From Lachnospiraceae bacterium (lineage in GTDB: Bacteria; Bacillota; Clostridia; Lachnospirales; Lachnospiraceae), in NCBI GenBank assembly GCA_016291655.1, contig JAEEYF010000029.1:1-49968 (forward strand): a stretch of DNA of 49,968 bases. The letters are read 5' to 3'. Position numbers and translations under genes: made by a program. Below, piece by piece: positions 42,738-49,968 of this stretch (positions are counted from its first letter, which is position 1; every line of letters starts with the position of its first letter). The notes beneath the pieces were generated by a model. The model saw only the letters and a list, made by a program, of their open reading frames with translations. It was not told the origin of the DNA and made no database searches.

Positions 42738-42956
42738 ACTTCGTCCTCTTTTTTGAATTCCCCTTTCGGAATTTCGAAATAATATATCATATATCATTTA
42801 CTCTACCGTAATATAGCAGAACAGTATAGACACATCAAGCATCTAATGCCTGTTTTTCTCACTTTTCGGGCGGAAAATCTTATTTATCAAGCACAAAATG
42901 TATTGTGGTGTGCGTGACACAATGGAATCTTAAGTCCGGCCTTCTCCCAATGTGTG

Positions 42957-42985
42957 TTTACAACTTAAACTCTACGTGTTATAAT
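42957..42985 (+). promoter_or_regulatory. Promoter of the MATE exporter gene
   Basis: TTTACA (42957-42962), a 17-base spacer and TATAAT (42980-42985), 47 bases before the start codon. Confidence 0.75.
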
Positions 42986-43031
42986 CCCACGAATGCGATG
43001 CAAAGTTTTTTCATATAAAGATGAGGTATAT

Positions 43032-44411
43032 ATGAGTAAATTTATCGGTAACAAAAAATTTTACAGAAACGTTTTAATGATCGCTGTTCCTATCATAGTC
43101 CAGAATATGATCACCAACTTTGTGGGGCTGCTGGACAACATAATGGTAGGTCGTATCGGAACCGAGCAGATGACCGGAGTTTCCATTGTCAATCAGCTCA
43201 TGTTCGTTTTTAACCTTGCCATCTTTGGTGCGATTTCAGGTCCCGGAATTTTTACCGCCCAATATTACGGAAAACGTGACCACGACGGAGTCCGTCACAC
43301 GATGCGCTTTAAGCTTCTGGTCTCAGCTGTCATCCTGATCGCCGGCCTGCTTATTTTTATGACCAACGGCGATACTTTGATAAAGCTGTTCATGGCCAAG
43401 ACAGAAAGCAAGATCGATCCCGCAGCCACCTTTGAATATGCCCGGACCTATCTCATCATCATGGTCGTGGGCCTCATTCCTTTTGCTTTTGCAAACGCCT
43501 ACTCCGGTACTCTTCGTGAAACCGAGCAGACACGCGTTCCCATGATCGCAGGTATCACCGCTACGGTGCTCAATCTCGTTCTCAACTATCTCCTGATCTT
43601 CGGAAATTTCGGAGCACCCGAGCTCGGAGTTGCAGGTGCTGCCATTGCCACGGTAGTTGCGCGTTTTGCCGAATTTTTCATTATAATCATATGGGCTCAC
43701 ACTCACACGGATCAGAATCCTTTTATAAAAGATCTTTACAGTTCCGTTGCGATCCCGAAGGAGCTGATCAAAAAGATCCTTTACCGCGGTACACCTCTTT
43801 TTGCAAACGAATTCCTATGGTCCGTCGGAATGTCATCCCTCACTCAGCGTTATTCAACCCGCGGTCTGGATGTAATGGCGGCGGTAAACATCTCCAACAC
43901 CATCTTCAATCTTTTTAATGTAATGGTCATCTCCATGGGATCCGTAATAGCCATAATCATCGGAAACCTGTTGGGAGTCTCAAAGAACGAAGAGGCGGTG
44001 GACACGGATCGAAAGCTTGTTACTCTTGCCGTAGCCTCCTGCGTGGTCTTCGGCTTTTTGGAATTTGTCGGCGCTCCCCTTTTTCCGAAGCTTTATGACC
44101 CCGAACCCGAGATAGGGGCTCTGGCCGCAAAGTTTCTTCGGATAAACGGCTGTTTCCTTCCGGTACACGCTTTTCTGAACGCTGCCTACTTTACGCTCAG
44201 ATCCGGAGGAAAGACGATAATAACATTTTTGTTTGACTCCTTCTTCGTTATAGCGGTCTCCTTCCCTCTGGCCTACGTCCTGAGCCGGTTTACCGATATG
44301 CCCATCATCCCGCTGTACATATGCGTGCAGCTGGCAGACCTGATAAAGGTTCTTCTCGGAGCGATCCTTCTGAAGAAAAGAATATGGATCCACAATCTGG
44401 TCGATAAATAA
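43032..44411 (+). CDS. MATE family efflux transporter
   Basis: Product of 459 residues with 12 predicted helices. It has the MATE opening FYRNVLMIAVPIIVQNMITNFVGLLDNIMVGRIGTEQMTGV, the repeated second half KELIKKILYRGTPLFANEFLWSVGM, and the phrase PGIFTAQYYGKRDHDGVRHTMR at the first cytoplasmic loop. It exports cationic drugs or metabolites by sodium or proton exchange. The substrate is unknown. The start at 43032 follows GAGG by 6 bases, and the gene has its own promoter and terminator, so it is a single-gene unit. Confidence 0.93.
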   Translation: MSKFIGNKKFYRNVLMIAVPIIVQNMITNFVGLLDNIMVGRIGTEQMTGVSIVNQLMFVFNLAIFGAISGPGIFTAQYYGKRDHDGVRHTMRFKLLVSAVILIAGLLIFMTNGDTLIKLFMAKTESKIDPAATFEYARTYLIIMVVGLIPFAFANAYSGTLRETEQTRVPMIAGITATVLNLVLNYLLIFGNFGAPELGVAGAAIATVVARFAEFFIIIIWAHTHTDQNPFIKDLYSSVAIPKELIKKILYRGTPLFANEFLWSVGMSSLTQRYSTRGLDVMAAVNISNTIFNLFNVMVISMGSVIAIIIGNLLGVSKNEEAVDTDRKLVTLAVASCVVFGFLEFVGAPLFPKLYDPEPEIGALAAKFLRINGCFLPVHAFLNAAYFTLRSGGKTIITFLFDSFFVIAVSFPLAYVLSRFTDMPIIPLYICVQLADLIKVLLGAILLKKRIWIHNLVDK

Positions 44412-44414
44412 GGC

Positions 44415-44459
44415 AAAAAAAGTCACCGATCCCAAAAAGACCGGTGACTCCGTTTTTTT
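44415..44459. terminator. Bidirectional terminator between MATE gene and FakA-like gene
   Basis: AGTCACCG (44421-44428) pairs with CGGTGACT (44442-44449), with seven T on the plus side and A on the other side, serving both convergent genes. Confidence 0.88.
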
Positions 44460-44477
44460 ATTAAATCATGTTTCAGA

Positions 44478-44765
44478 TCAGCCGTGAAGACCGTTTGACT
44501 GCCTGATCATATCTTCTACGACTATATCGTAGATCTCGCCTATGGTATTGCAATACTCAAGGATCTTCCAAGGCTCATTGGTATGGAAATGGATCTTTAC
44601 AAGGTCCTCATCTCCCGCAGCTATAAGGCTGTTTCCCTCAAAATGTTCAGTGATGTAATCAGCGATCTCATCCTCATCAAGGTCCTTGTCTCTTCTGTCG
44701 ATAAGGAGCTGTGTGTCATAGCGATAGGCAAACTGATCGTCCTCAGCATCGATTGAATGTACCAT
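44478..44765 (-). CDS. Single-domain relative of the FakA middle domain
   Basis: Product of 95 residues. The run QFAYRYDTQLLIDRRDKDLDEDEIADYITEHFEGNSLIAAGDEDLVKIHFHTNEPWKILEYCNTIGEIYDIVVEDM can be laid beside the middle domain of FakA in this window. The shared features are F-x-Y-x-x-x-x-x-LL, GNS-(L/I)-(V/A), L/IVKxHxHTxxPxK(I/V)xxxC and FGE/IGE. The DAK2 kinase and DegV-like domains are missing, and its cysteine in the FGYC motif is Tyr-Arg-Tyr here. It is often annotated as a 'kinase to dihydroxyacetone kinase' in Lachnospiraceae. It cannot phosphorylate by itself. GGAGG precedes the start. Confidence 0.7.
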   Translation of the reverse strand: MVHSIDAEDDQFAYRYDTQLLIDRRDKDLDEDEIADYITEHFEGNSLIAAGDEDLVKIHFHTNEPWKILEYCNTIGEIYDIVVEDMIRQSNGLHG

Positions 44766-44900
44766 ATATCTTTACCTCCGTATCAGATAACTTAATAAAT
44801 AAAATTACGTTTGCTATTGTACCAAATTTCTTCTGTTTAGGAAAGGTGATTTTTTTCTTTTATATTTCGAAGGACAGCGATCGCGATCCCTATGCTTTCG

Positions 44901-46097
44901 TTAATCCGACACATGTATCTTTCCGCTGTCTATCAGCCTTATCATACAATCTGCGATATCGGGATCGAACTGTATGCCCCGGTTGTTCACGAGTTCCTCG
45001 ATAAGTCTCTGTTTTCCCAAATGCTTTCTGTAGCATCTGTCGGAGTTCATTGCATCAAAGGAATCCGCAACGCATATGATCCTCGCCGTCAAGGGTATGT
45101 CCTTACCATTTAACCCTTCCGGATAGCCCTCACCGTTGTAGAACTCGTGATGATAAAGCGCGCCTTCACGTGCTCCCTTAAGAGAAGTAAAGCCTTCCAG
45201 CATCTTTCCGCCTATGACTGTGTGCTGCTGTATCTCATGTCTTTCATCCGGTGTAAGCTTGCCGGGCTTCTTTAGGAGACTGTCCTGTATAACGATCTTT
45301 CCGCAGTCGTGAAGAAGTGCGATATAGCCGATCTTTCTGACCTCTTCCTGATCAAAACCCATCTCCCCGGCAATTAACTGCGCATATTCGGCCACTCTCA
45401 CGGAATGTCCCTTAGTGTACTCATCCCGGGCATCTATGGAATTTACGAACATCATCATTGTCTGCCTGATGATCTCATCATCGTTTCTTCTTCTGATCTC
45501 AAGCTTGATCTGCATAGCGGCAAACATTACAAAAACGACAAAATATACGATCGAAAGAACAATCAGTATCCAGTAAACGGGATATTCCTCTTTGTAGGTA
45601 ACATATTTTCCCGATATCTCATATTCAAAGGTTTCGTAGATGTACTCGGACTTGAGAATGAATCCGAAGGTCCTTGTACTGTCTTTTTCTATGGTGTAAA
45701 CATATCGGTCGGGAACGAAGTTCAGAATGTTTCCCCCGAGGTCGTAAGTGCCGTTCCAGCTTGAATCGATATAGCCGTCAGCTGCCGGAAGCGTTACGGT
45801 TAACCTCCAGTCATTTATCTCTTTTCCGGTCTTGTTTATGACTGTACCGTCATACTCTGCTCCCATAACATTCCTGTCATCCATCTTGTCTTCCCATGAC
45901 TGGGAAACAATAATGCTGACTTCAACGGGTACATCTTTCAGGTCATCGGTACTTTTAAACTTATAGGAAAAAGAAGAATTTCCTTTGTTAACCGAAACTA
46001 TCAGAATGACCATTAGCGCCATCCACAGTATTACGGCACAAGCGATCCAAAAAATACTCTTTTTGTTAAATATATTCTTAATGTAAGACAAATCCAT
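44901..46097 (-). CDS. HD-GYP phosphodiesterase with an extracellular CBM2-like domain
   Basis: Product of 398 residues. TM1 is at about 16-36, an outer domain at about 40-165, TM2 at about 174-194 and HD-GYP at about 205-390. The HD-GYP has GHSVRVAEYAQLIA, LLHDCGKIVI (HD, 263-264), HTVIGGKML, HHEFYNGEGYPEGLNG (HH 316-317, GYP 324-326) and ARIICVADSFDAMNSDRCYR. It should hydrolyse cyclic di-GMP. The outer part has the cellulose-binding CBM2 pattern: AEYDGTVINKTGKEINDW (N, then W), LTVTLPAADGYIDSSWNG (P, I, WN) and YTIEKDSTRTFGFILKS (the closing FGF). The ribosome site GGAGG is only 1-2 bases before the ATG, which is tight and could lower expression. Confidence 0.9.
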   Translation of the reverse strand: MDLSYIKNIFNKKSIFWIACAVILWMALMVILIVSVNKGNSSFSYKFKSTDDLKDVPVEVSIIVSQSWEDKMDDRNVMGAEYDGTVINKTGKEINDWRLTVTLPAADGYIDSSWNGTYDLGGNILNFVPDRYVYTIEKDSTRTFGFILKSEYIYETFEYEISGKYVTYKEEYPVYWILIVLSIVYFVVFVMFAAMQIKLEIRRRNDDEIIRQTMMMFVNSIDARDEYTKGHSVRVAEYAQLIAGEMGFDQEEVRKIGYIALLHDCGKIVIQDSLLKKPGKLTPDERHEIQQHTVIGGKMLEGFTSLKGAREGALYHHEFYNGEGYPEGLNGKDIPLTARIICVADSFDAMNSDRCYRKHLGKQRLIEELVNNRGIQFDPDIADCMIRLIDSGKIHVSD

Positions 46098-46206
46098 TCC
46101 TCCTTGTCAAACAAACAAAAGCAAAAAAAATCATTTTCAATTATATTATTCCGTTTTATAAGAGTCAAGTCCCCACGTCGGAGGCAATGTGTGTCAGTAA
46201 CCGTTC

Positions 46207-46341
46207 TGTTACTGTTCACGCCATGGTCAAACTGCGTTTTGACCATGGTATTCTGCAAAGCAGAATATGTCGGTATTAAGCCGTTTTTGAAAATGTATTT
46301 TCAAAAACGGCTTAGCACCGACACATATGTGAACAGTAACA
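46207..46341. mobile_element. Complete MITE, 135 bp, palindrome-rich
   Basis: The 13-bp terminal inverted repeats are perfect: TGTTACTGTTCAC (46207-46219) and GTGAACAGTAACA (46329-46341). The element is flanked by a perfect 6-bp direct repeat CCGTTC (46201-46206 and 46342-46347), the mark of a transposition target. It has three inner hairpins: CCATGGTCAAAC/GTTTTGACCATGG, ATTCTGC/GCAGAAT and AAGCCGTTTTTGAAAA/TTTTCAAAAACGGCTT. The last is enclosed by TGTCGG/CCGACA. It codes for nothing. It lies between the divergent HD-GYP and esterase genes. Confidence 0.9.
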
Positions 46342-46450
46342 CCGTTCTTCCTAACTTTTCTGCGAGAATATCGTGTTTTTTTAGCTGATATATGTTATTA
46401 TAAAACAAATACGGGATCGGATACACCCACGGCAAAAGGATCGAAACAAA

Positions 46451-47410
46451 ATGTTAACGGAGAACAATGACAACAAAAAGCCTTTAGGCAACAAAGCTCT
46501 CAACGACACGTTGATAAAGGCTCTTAAAATGGTAAACTTCATATCGGGAAATTCCCTGGATCCTGTTGCCCTGAAGCGACATCGTAAGCTTATGGAACAG
46601 GCAGGACGTCTTGTGGCGCCCAAGAATGATATAACCGTCAAAGCCTTTAAAGCGGGATCGGTCAAATGTGAAGAGATCAGTCCCGAGCTGGCTCACAACC
46701 CCAACTTTGCAATCCTTTACGCACACGGCGGTGGATATGTTACGGGGCAATTGGATTACGCCCGCATTCTCGCTGCAAAACTTGCTCTCGCCACAGGTTT
46801 TTCCACTTATTCGGTGAACTATAGTCTGGCGCCGGAGCATCCATACCCTGCCGCTCTGAATGACGTGACGGCGGTCTGGGATCATCTGACCGAAAGCAGG
46901 ATCAAACCGGATCACGTTTTCGTTGCAGGAGATTCGGCGGGCGGAAATCTCGCTCTGTGCCTTGCTCAAAAGCTTCTGTCCGAAAACAGACCTGTGCCCC
47001 GTGGTCTCTTACTGATGAGCCCCTGGACCGATATGACCGCTTCTTCCGGATCGTATGAAACATACAAAGACATTGACCCCATATTGACGCGGGAATATGT
47101 TCTCAGTGCATCAAAAGCCTACATTACAGATAACGGCGATCCCAAAGATCCTGCTTTCAGCCCCCTTTTCGGAAGGATAGCGGGACTTCCGCCGGTCTAT
47201 ATTATGACAGGCAGAAACGAGATCCTGCTTGATGACAGCCTGCGGCTTAAGAAAAGGATCGACGAAGAAGGCGGTAAAGCTAAACTGGACATTGAAGAAG
47301 GCGGCTGGCACGTTTATCAGCAAATGCCCCTCCCCATTGCCGCACAGGCTATGAAACGTCTTTCGGCTTACGTTACTTCGTCTATATACGAGGGTGACAA
47401 AAATATCTGA
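46451..47410 (+). CDS. Alpha/beta hydrolase, acetyl esterase/HSL family
   Basis: Product of 319 residues. The oxyanion motif is AILYAHGGGYVTGQLDYAR (HGGG), nucleophile Ser in VAGDSAGGNLALCLA (GDSAGG), acid in YIMTGRNEILLDDS and His in EEGGWHVYQQMPL. PEHPYPAALND before the nucleophile is also typical for this bacterial hormone-sensitive-lipase group. No signal peptide is present. It acts on short acyl esters, perhaps of sugars or alcohols. It begins a three-gene operon with an acyltransferase and a zinc-ribbon membrane protein. AAAGGATC precedes the ATG. Confidence 0.9.
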   Translation: MLTENNDNKKPLGNKALNDTLIKALKMVNFISGNSLDPVALKRHRKLMEQAGRLVAPKNDITVKAFKAGSVKCEEISPELAHNPNFAILYAHGGGYVTGQLDYARILAAKLALATGFSTYSVNYSLAPEHPYPAALNDVTAVWDHLTESRIKPDHVFVAGDSAGGNLALCLAQKLLSENRPVPRGLLLMSPWTDMTASSGSYETYKDIDPILTREYVLSASKAYITDNGDPKDPAFSPLFGRIAGLPPVYIMTGRNEILLDDSLRLKKRIDEEGGKAKLDIEEGGWHVYQQMPLPIAAQAMKRLSAYVTSSIYEGDKNI

Positions 47411-47429
47411 TGATTTTTTGAGGAATGAT

Positions 47430-48680
47430 ATGTCAAACGATAATTGGTACAGAATAGATAACGTAGCTAAGGTATTCCTTGCCTCTATCTCCAAAAGGGA
47501 CACGCGAGCCTTTAGGGTCAGCTGCATTCTTAAGGAAGATATAGACCGTGAACTGCTCCAAAAAGCAGTGCTCATGGCGATCCAGGATCGCCCTCAGGTA
47601 CAGGTGCGCATAAGACGCGGCTTCTTCTGGCATTACATGGAAGACACGGACATCCGTCCCGTTGTTACAGAAGAGAATGACAGAATATGTCCTCTTCTTT
47701 ACGATCCCGGAAAAGCTATGCTTCACTACAAGGTGACTTACTTCGGAAAAAGGATCAATCTGGACATGTTCCATGCCCTTACCGACGGTACGGGAGGACT
47801 TGAATTCCTTAATATCATCGTGCTCCATTACCTGAAGCTCAAGTCTCCGGGTAAATATGAGAACGTAACGCTTCATTCCGGAGCCTCCGCGGACGATCTT
47901 TCTCAGGACAGCTACCGTCAGTTTTTCGGCAATATGAGCCTTTCAAGAAAGTCGAAGAAAAATGCCTATCACCCGGGAGGCTTCAAGCTTTCCTATGATC
48001 AATTGCAATTTTTCGAGGTGCATATGCCCGCCGATCGGATCCTGGCGGAGGCAAAGCAGATGGGCGTTTCCCTCACCAGTTTATTGGGTGCTGCATGGAT
48101 GCTCGCGATCCGTGACGAAATGCCGCCCCGTAAACGCAGAAAAAAAAGCGTGACGGTTTCCCTGCCGGTAAACCTTCGCAAGTACTACCCTTCACACACT
48201 GCAAGGAACTTCTTCAATAACGTGAATGTAACGCACCTTTTTGACCGCGACATCACCCTTGAGGATCTTGCGGCGGAGTTTGACACAGCCCTTAAGAACC
48301 AGCTGTCAGAGGAAAGCATCAAAAAGCAGATGGATAATTATGAGACTATGGAATATGTGGCTCCCATCAGAGCAGTACCTCTTTTCATAAAACAGCTTGT
48401 GGTCAGGAGCGTGACCGGTTTTGTTGACAGAAAGGTAACTCTTGTCCTGTCTAATCTCGGCATCCAGAAGCCTCCTGCTGAGGTGTCGGAAGAAATTGAG
48501 AATTACAACGGGTTTTGCAGTTCAAACAACCTGTTTTCAACCATCTTCACCTATAAAAACGATCTTACGCTGGGAGTCTCCTCTCCCTACTTCAATACAA
48601 GTGTTGTGAAAAACCTTGTAAGAAGTCTTGTTGATCGGGGCATAGATATTAAGGTATATGCCACGGAGGTCATAAAGTGA
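47430..48680 (+). CDS. Condensation/alcohol-acyltransferase-fold protein
   Basis: Product of 416 residues with the HxxxDG motif of BAHD/condensation-domain acyltransferases in LDMFHALTDGTGGLEFLN. It also has VTVSLPVNLRKYYPS and NFFNNVNVTHL, which resemble the second half (the DFGWG-like strand) of this fold. The N-terminal part SNDNWYRIDNVAKVFLASI is typical for alcohol-acetyltransferase-like proteins of gut Firmicutes. It would move an acyl group between CoA or carrier and an alcohol or sugar. The start at 47430 follows GAGG, 20 bases after the esterase stop. The stop overlaps the next start (TGATG). Confidence 0.75.
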   Translation: MSNDNWYRIDNVAKVFLASISKRDTRAFRVSCILKEDIDRELLQKAVLMAIQDRPQVQVRIRRGFFWHYMEDTDIRPVVTEENDRICPLLYDPGKAMLHYKVTYFGKRINLDMFHALTDGTGGLEFLNIIVLHYLKLKSPGKYENVTLHSGASADDLSQDSYRQFFGNMSLSRKSKKNAYHPGGFKLSYDQLQFFEVHMPADRILAEAKQMGVSLTSLLGAAWMLAIRDEMPPRKRRKKSVTVSLPVNLRKYYPSHTARNFFNNVNVTHLFDRDITLEDLAAEFDTALKNQLSEESIKKQMDNYETMEYVAPIRAVPLFIKQLVVRSVTGFVDRKVTLVLSNLGIQKPPAEVSEEIENYNGFCSSNNLFSTIFTYKNDLTLGVSSPYFNTSVVKNLVRSLVDRGIDIKVYATEVIK

Positions 48681-49348
48681 TGAAGAAATGTCCTTATTGT
48701 AAAATAGAAGTCGGGGGAAATCCCGAAAAATGCCCTCTCTGCCAAAGCAGACTTATCGGCGAAGGGGAACGGCCGTATTTTCCCGAGAAGACTGTCCTTC
48801 AGCTCCGTTCCTTCGTGTACAAGGTTCAGATGTTCATAGTTACAACCGTGATCATCGCCGCTCTCGGACTGGACTTTCTTATGGGACTGCGCTTCCCCGC
48901 TTTTCCCGCTCTTCATTGGAGCCTGATCATAGCCATGTGGCTTGTAGCCTTTGAACTCGGCATCATGAAGCAGTTCAGACCCGGAACGGCCTATGCCAAA
49001 AAGGTGACCATGATGATGTTCATCATCCTTGTGCTTCTCTTGATCACATCCTACTATTTTGATTTTCTGTGGCTCACAAAGGATTGGATCGTTCCGATAG
49101 CCATCGCGGCCACAATGGTCGTAAATTTTGTTCTTGCCCTGCTGGACAAACAGGGAAATGCCATGACTTATCTGCTGACAGGTCTGTTGTTCGGGGTTAT
49201 TCCTTTTTGGATCATGTATCTCAACCGAAAGGACATGCCCTTAACCTGGGTCATAAGCCTCATCGTCAGCATTACCGTTCTTGCGGGAGCGATCATCTTT
49301 AAGGGACGCACCGTCGCAAGAGAATTCCAAAGAAGATTTCATCTGTAA
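48680..49348 (+). CDS. Zinc-ribbon membrane protein (DUF6320-like)
   Basis: Product of 222 residues. A four-cysteine ribbon opens the protein (MKKCPYCKIEVGGNPEKCPLCQ, two CxxC pairs), followed by five to six hydrophobic helices (about 50-215) and a basic end. It overlaps the acyltransferase stop by one base, with GGAGG upstream. The same trio of esterase, acyltransferase and this protein seems to be a recurrent set in related Clostridia, though that is from memory. It could assist membrane localisation of the acyltransferase; its function is not known. Confidence 0.75.
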   Translation: MKKCPYCKIEVGGNPEKCPLCQSRLIGEGERPYFPEKTVLQLRSFVYKVQMFIVTTVIIAALGLDFLMGLRFPAFPALHWSLIIAMWLVAFELGIMKQFRPGTAYAKKVTMMMFIILVLLLITSYYFDFLWLTKDWIVPIAIAATMVVNFVLALLDKQGNAMTYLLTGLLFGVIPFWIMYLNRKDMPLTWVISLIVSITVLAGAIIFKGRTVAREFQRRFHL

Positions 49349-49353
49349 AAAAT

Positions 49354-49393
49354 AAAAAGGCGATCCGCCTTTTTGTTTTTTTTGCGGATCGCC
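49354..49393 (+). terminator. Terminator region with two competing hairpins
   Basis: A short hairpin AAAAAGGCG-ATC-CGCCTTTTT (49354-49374) followed by GTTTTTTTT overlaps a longer one, GGCGATCCGC (49359-49368) with GCGGATCGCC (49384-49393). Only one can form at a time. The short form is a plain terminator for the plus-strand operon. Confidence 0.8.
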
Positions 49394-49414
49394 CGATGTT
49401 TTTTTATGCGGAAA

Positions 49415-49714
49415 TCACTTTAAAAGCTTGATGTTTCCGACAACGGGAAGAGCCTTATCCTGTCCGTTTGCCGCATAAATGATCCCGATTATGCAAAATA
49501 CAAAAAGTATTACATCCACAGCCCACAAAACAAAGGGCATGAAAGGAATAAAGCTTAAAGCACCACCGATAATAGAGATCAAAACCATTCCCAGTCCGAT
49601 CACAAGACTCTGATTCAAATGAAACTTAGCATTTTCCTTGTCTCCCGCAATGTAAGCGATGATCCAGCCAATGATCGTAAGGTACGATATAATACCCGTT
49701 GTTTTCTTGTCCAT
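49415..49714 (-). CDS. Small membrane protein, DUF4870 family
   Basis: Product of 99 residues, MDKKTTGIISYLTIIGWIIAYIAGDKENAKFHLNQSLVIGLG, with the DUF4870 hallmarks: the YLTIIGWIIAY helix, the AKFHLNQSL motif, and two more helices (about 40-56, 63-83). The FHxNQSL segment is highly conserved in this family. Function unknown. The weak ribosome site GGGAGAG lies far (about 11 bases) from the ATG. It stands alone and convergent to the acyltransferase operon. Confidence 0.85.
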   Translation of the reverse strand: MDKKTTGIISYLTIIGWIIAYIAGDKENAKFHLNQSLVIGLGMVLISIIGGALSFIPFMPFVLWAVDVILFVFCIIGIIYAANGQDKALPVVGNIKLLK

Positions 49715-49827
49715 AGTTATATACTCTCCCTTTTTTGATTATTTGTAAAACCATATTTTGAATATACATTATTTTTGTGATGTTTTCAATACAAAAAAGG
49801 TGTGTTCAGGGGATTTTTTCAGATAGA

Positions 49828-49968
49828 TGTTACTGTTCACACGATATAAAAGGTCACCGTTTTACAGTGATTGATGCTCGCGCCGCGTGTTCCACGCGGA
49901 CTTCTGCAACGCAGAAGTTGCCGTTATTAAGCCGTTTCTGGAAAAACGTGTTTTTCCAAAACGGCTTA
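49828..49968. mobile_element. Second MITE copy, cut by the right window edge
   Basis: It begins with the exact 13-bp end TGTTACTGTTCAC (49828-49840). Inner modules differ from the copy at 46207: the first palindrome is replaced by a segment with CGCGCCGCGTG/CACGCGG. The TTCTGC-AA-GCAGAA hairpin and the AAGCCGTTT...AAACGGCTT hairpin are kept. The window ends before the other terminal repeat, which by comparison should lie about 30 bases beyond. Confidence 0.8.

Overview
The window looks like chromosome of a Gram-positive, motile, fibre-degrading anaerobe of the Clostridia, most likely Lachnospiraceae (Butyrivibrio/Roseburia-like). This is inferred from gene content: a cellobiose phosphorylase, a GH113-type mannanase-like enzyme, tagaturonate reductase, a fatty-acid kinase/PlsY module, a carboxyspermidine-type polyamine operon, a flagellar cap-like protein and a large chemoreceptor. 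Promoters are of the TTGACA-N17-TATAAT type, ribosome binding sites are strong AGGAGG, and many junctions between genes overlap (ATGA, TAATG).

Layout. 1-1.0 kb: a collapsed rhuM/fic pseudogene pair. 1.0-8.6 kb, minus strand: an acetyltransferase, an array of five hairpin repeats, then a compact operon (FliD-like protein, subtilisin-like protease, acetyltransferase, RlmD-type rRNA methyltransferase), a cytidylate-kinase-like protein and an Ig-repeat secreted protein. 8.7-10.3 kb: tRNA-Leu(CAG) with promoter and terminator, a copy of the tRNA 3' end, and relics of a restriction/defence locus (truncated DUF1016 nuclease, hsdM tail). 10.3-18.7 kb, minus: tautomerase, CPBP protease, AI-2E-type exporter, lipoprotein serpin, GH113 enzyme with a discoidin-like partner, and a chemoreceptor whose outer region seems to carry a carbohydrate-binding insert.

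18.9-25.1 kb, plus: a five-gene polyamine operon (speA, speE, speB, carboxyspermidine dehydrogenase, carboxyspermidine decarboxylase) behind a long folded leader that ends in an intrinsic terminator directly before the speA ribosome binding site. This is the best candidate for an undescribed regulatory RNA. 25.1-29.1 kb, minus: plsY-fakA-fakB and a TetR regulator, a coherent acyl-phosphate pathway into phospholipid. 29.3-33.9 kb: tRNA-Leu(AAG), a hydrolase, a PHP-domain protein and cellobiose phosphorylase. 34.1-37.8 kb: two AraC regulators around uxaB (galacturonate use). 37.8-40.9 kb, minus: TatD and a cystine-like ABC transporter. 41-49.7 kb: a stand-alone protease-propeptide-like protein, a ROK kinase, a MATE exporter, a single-domain FakA relative, an HD-GYP protein with an outer CBM2-like domain, an esterase/acyltransferase/zinc-ribbon operon and a small DUF4870 protein.

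Three families of small non-coding repeats were found: a 74-bp-period hairpin array; REP-like elements (GGGGACGGGG core) that end at stop codons; and a palindrome-rich MITE with 13-bp terminal inverted repeats (TGTTACTGTTCAC) and a 6-bp target duplication, present as one complete copy, one relic in a 5' leader and one copy cut by the right edge. No rRNA, CRISPR array, intact transposase or prophage was seen.
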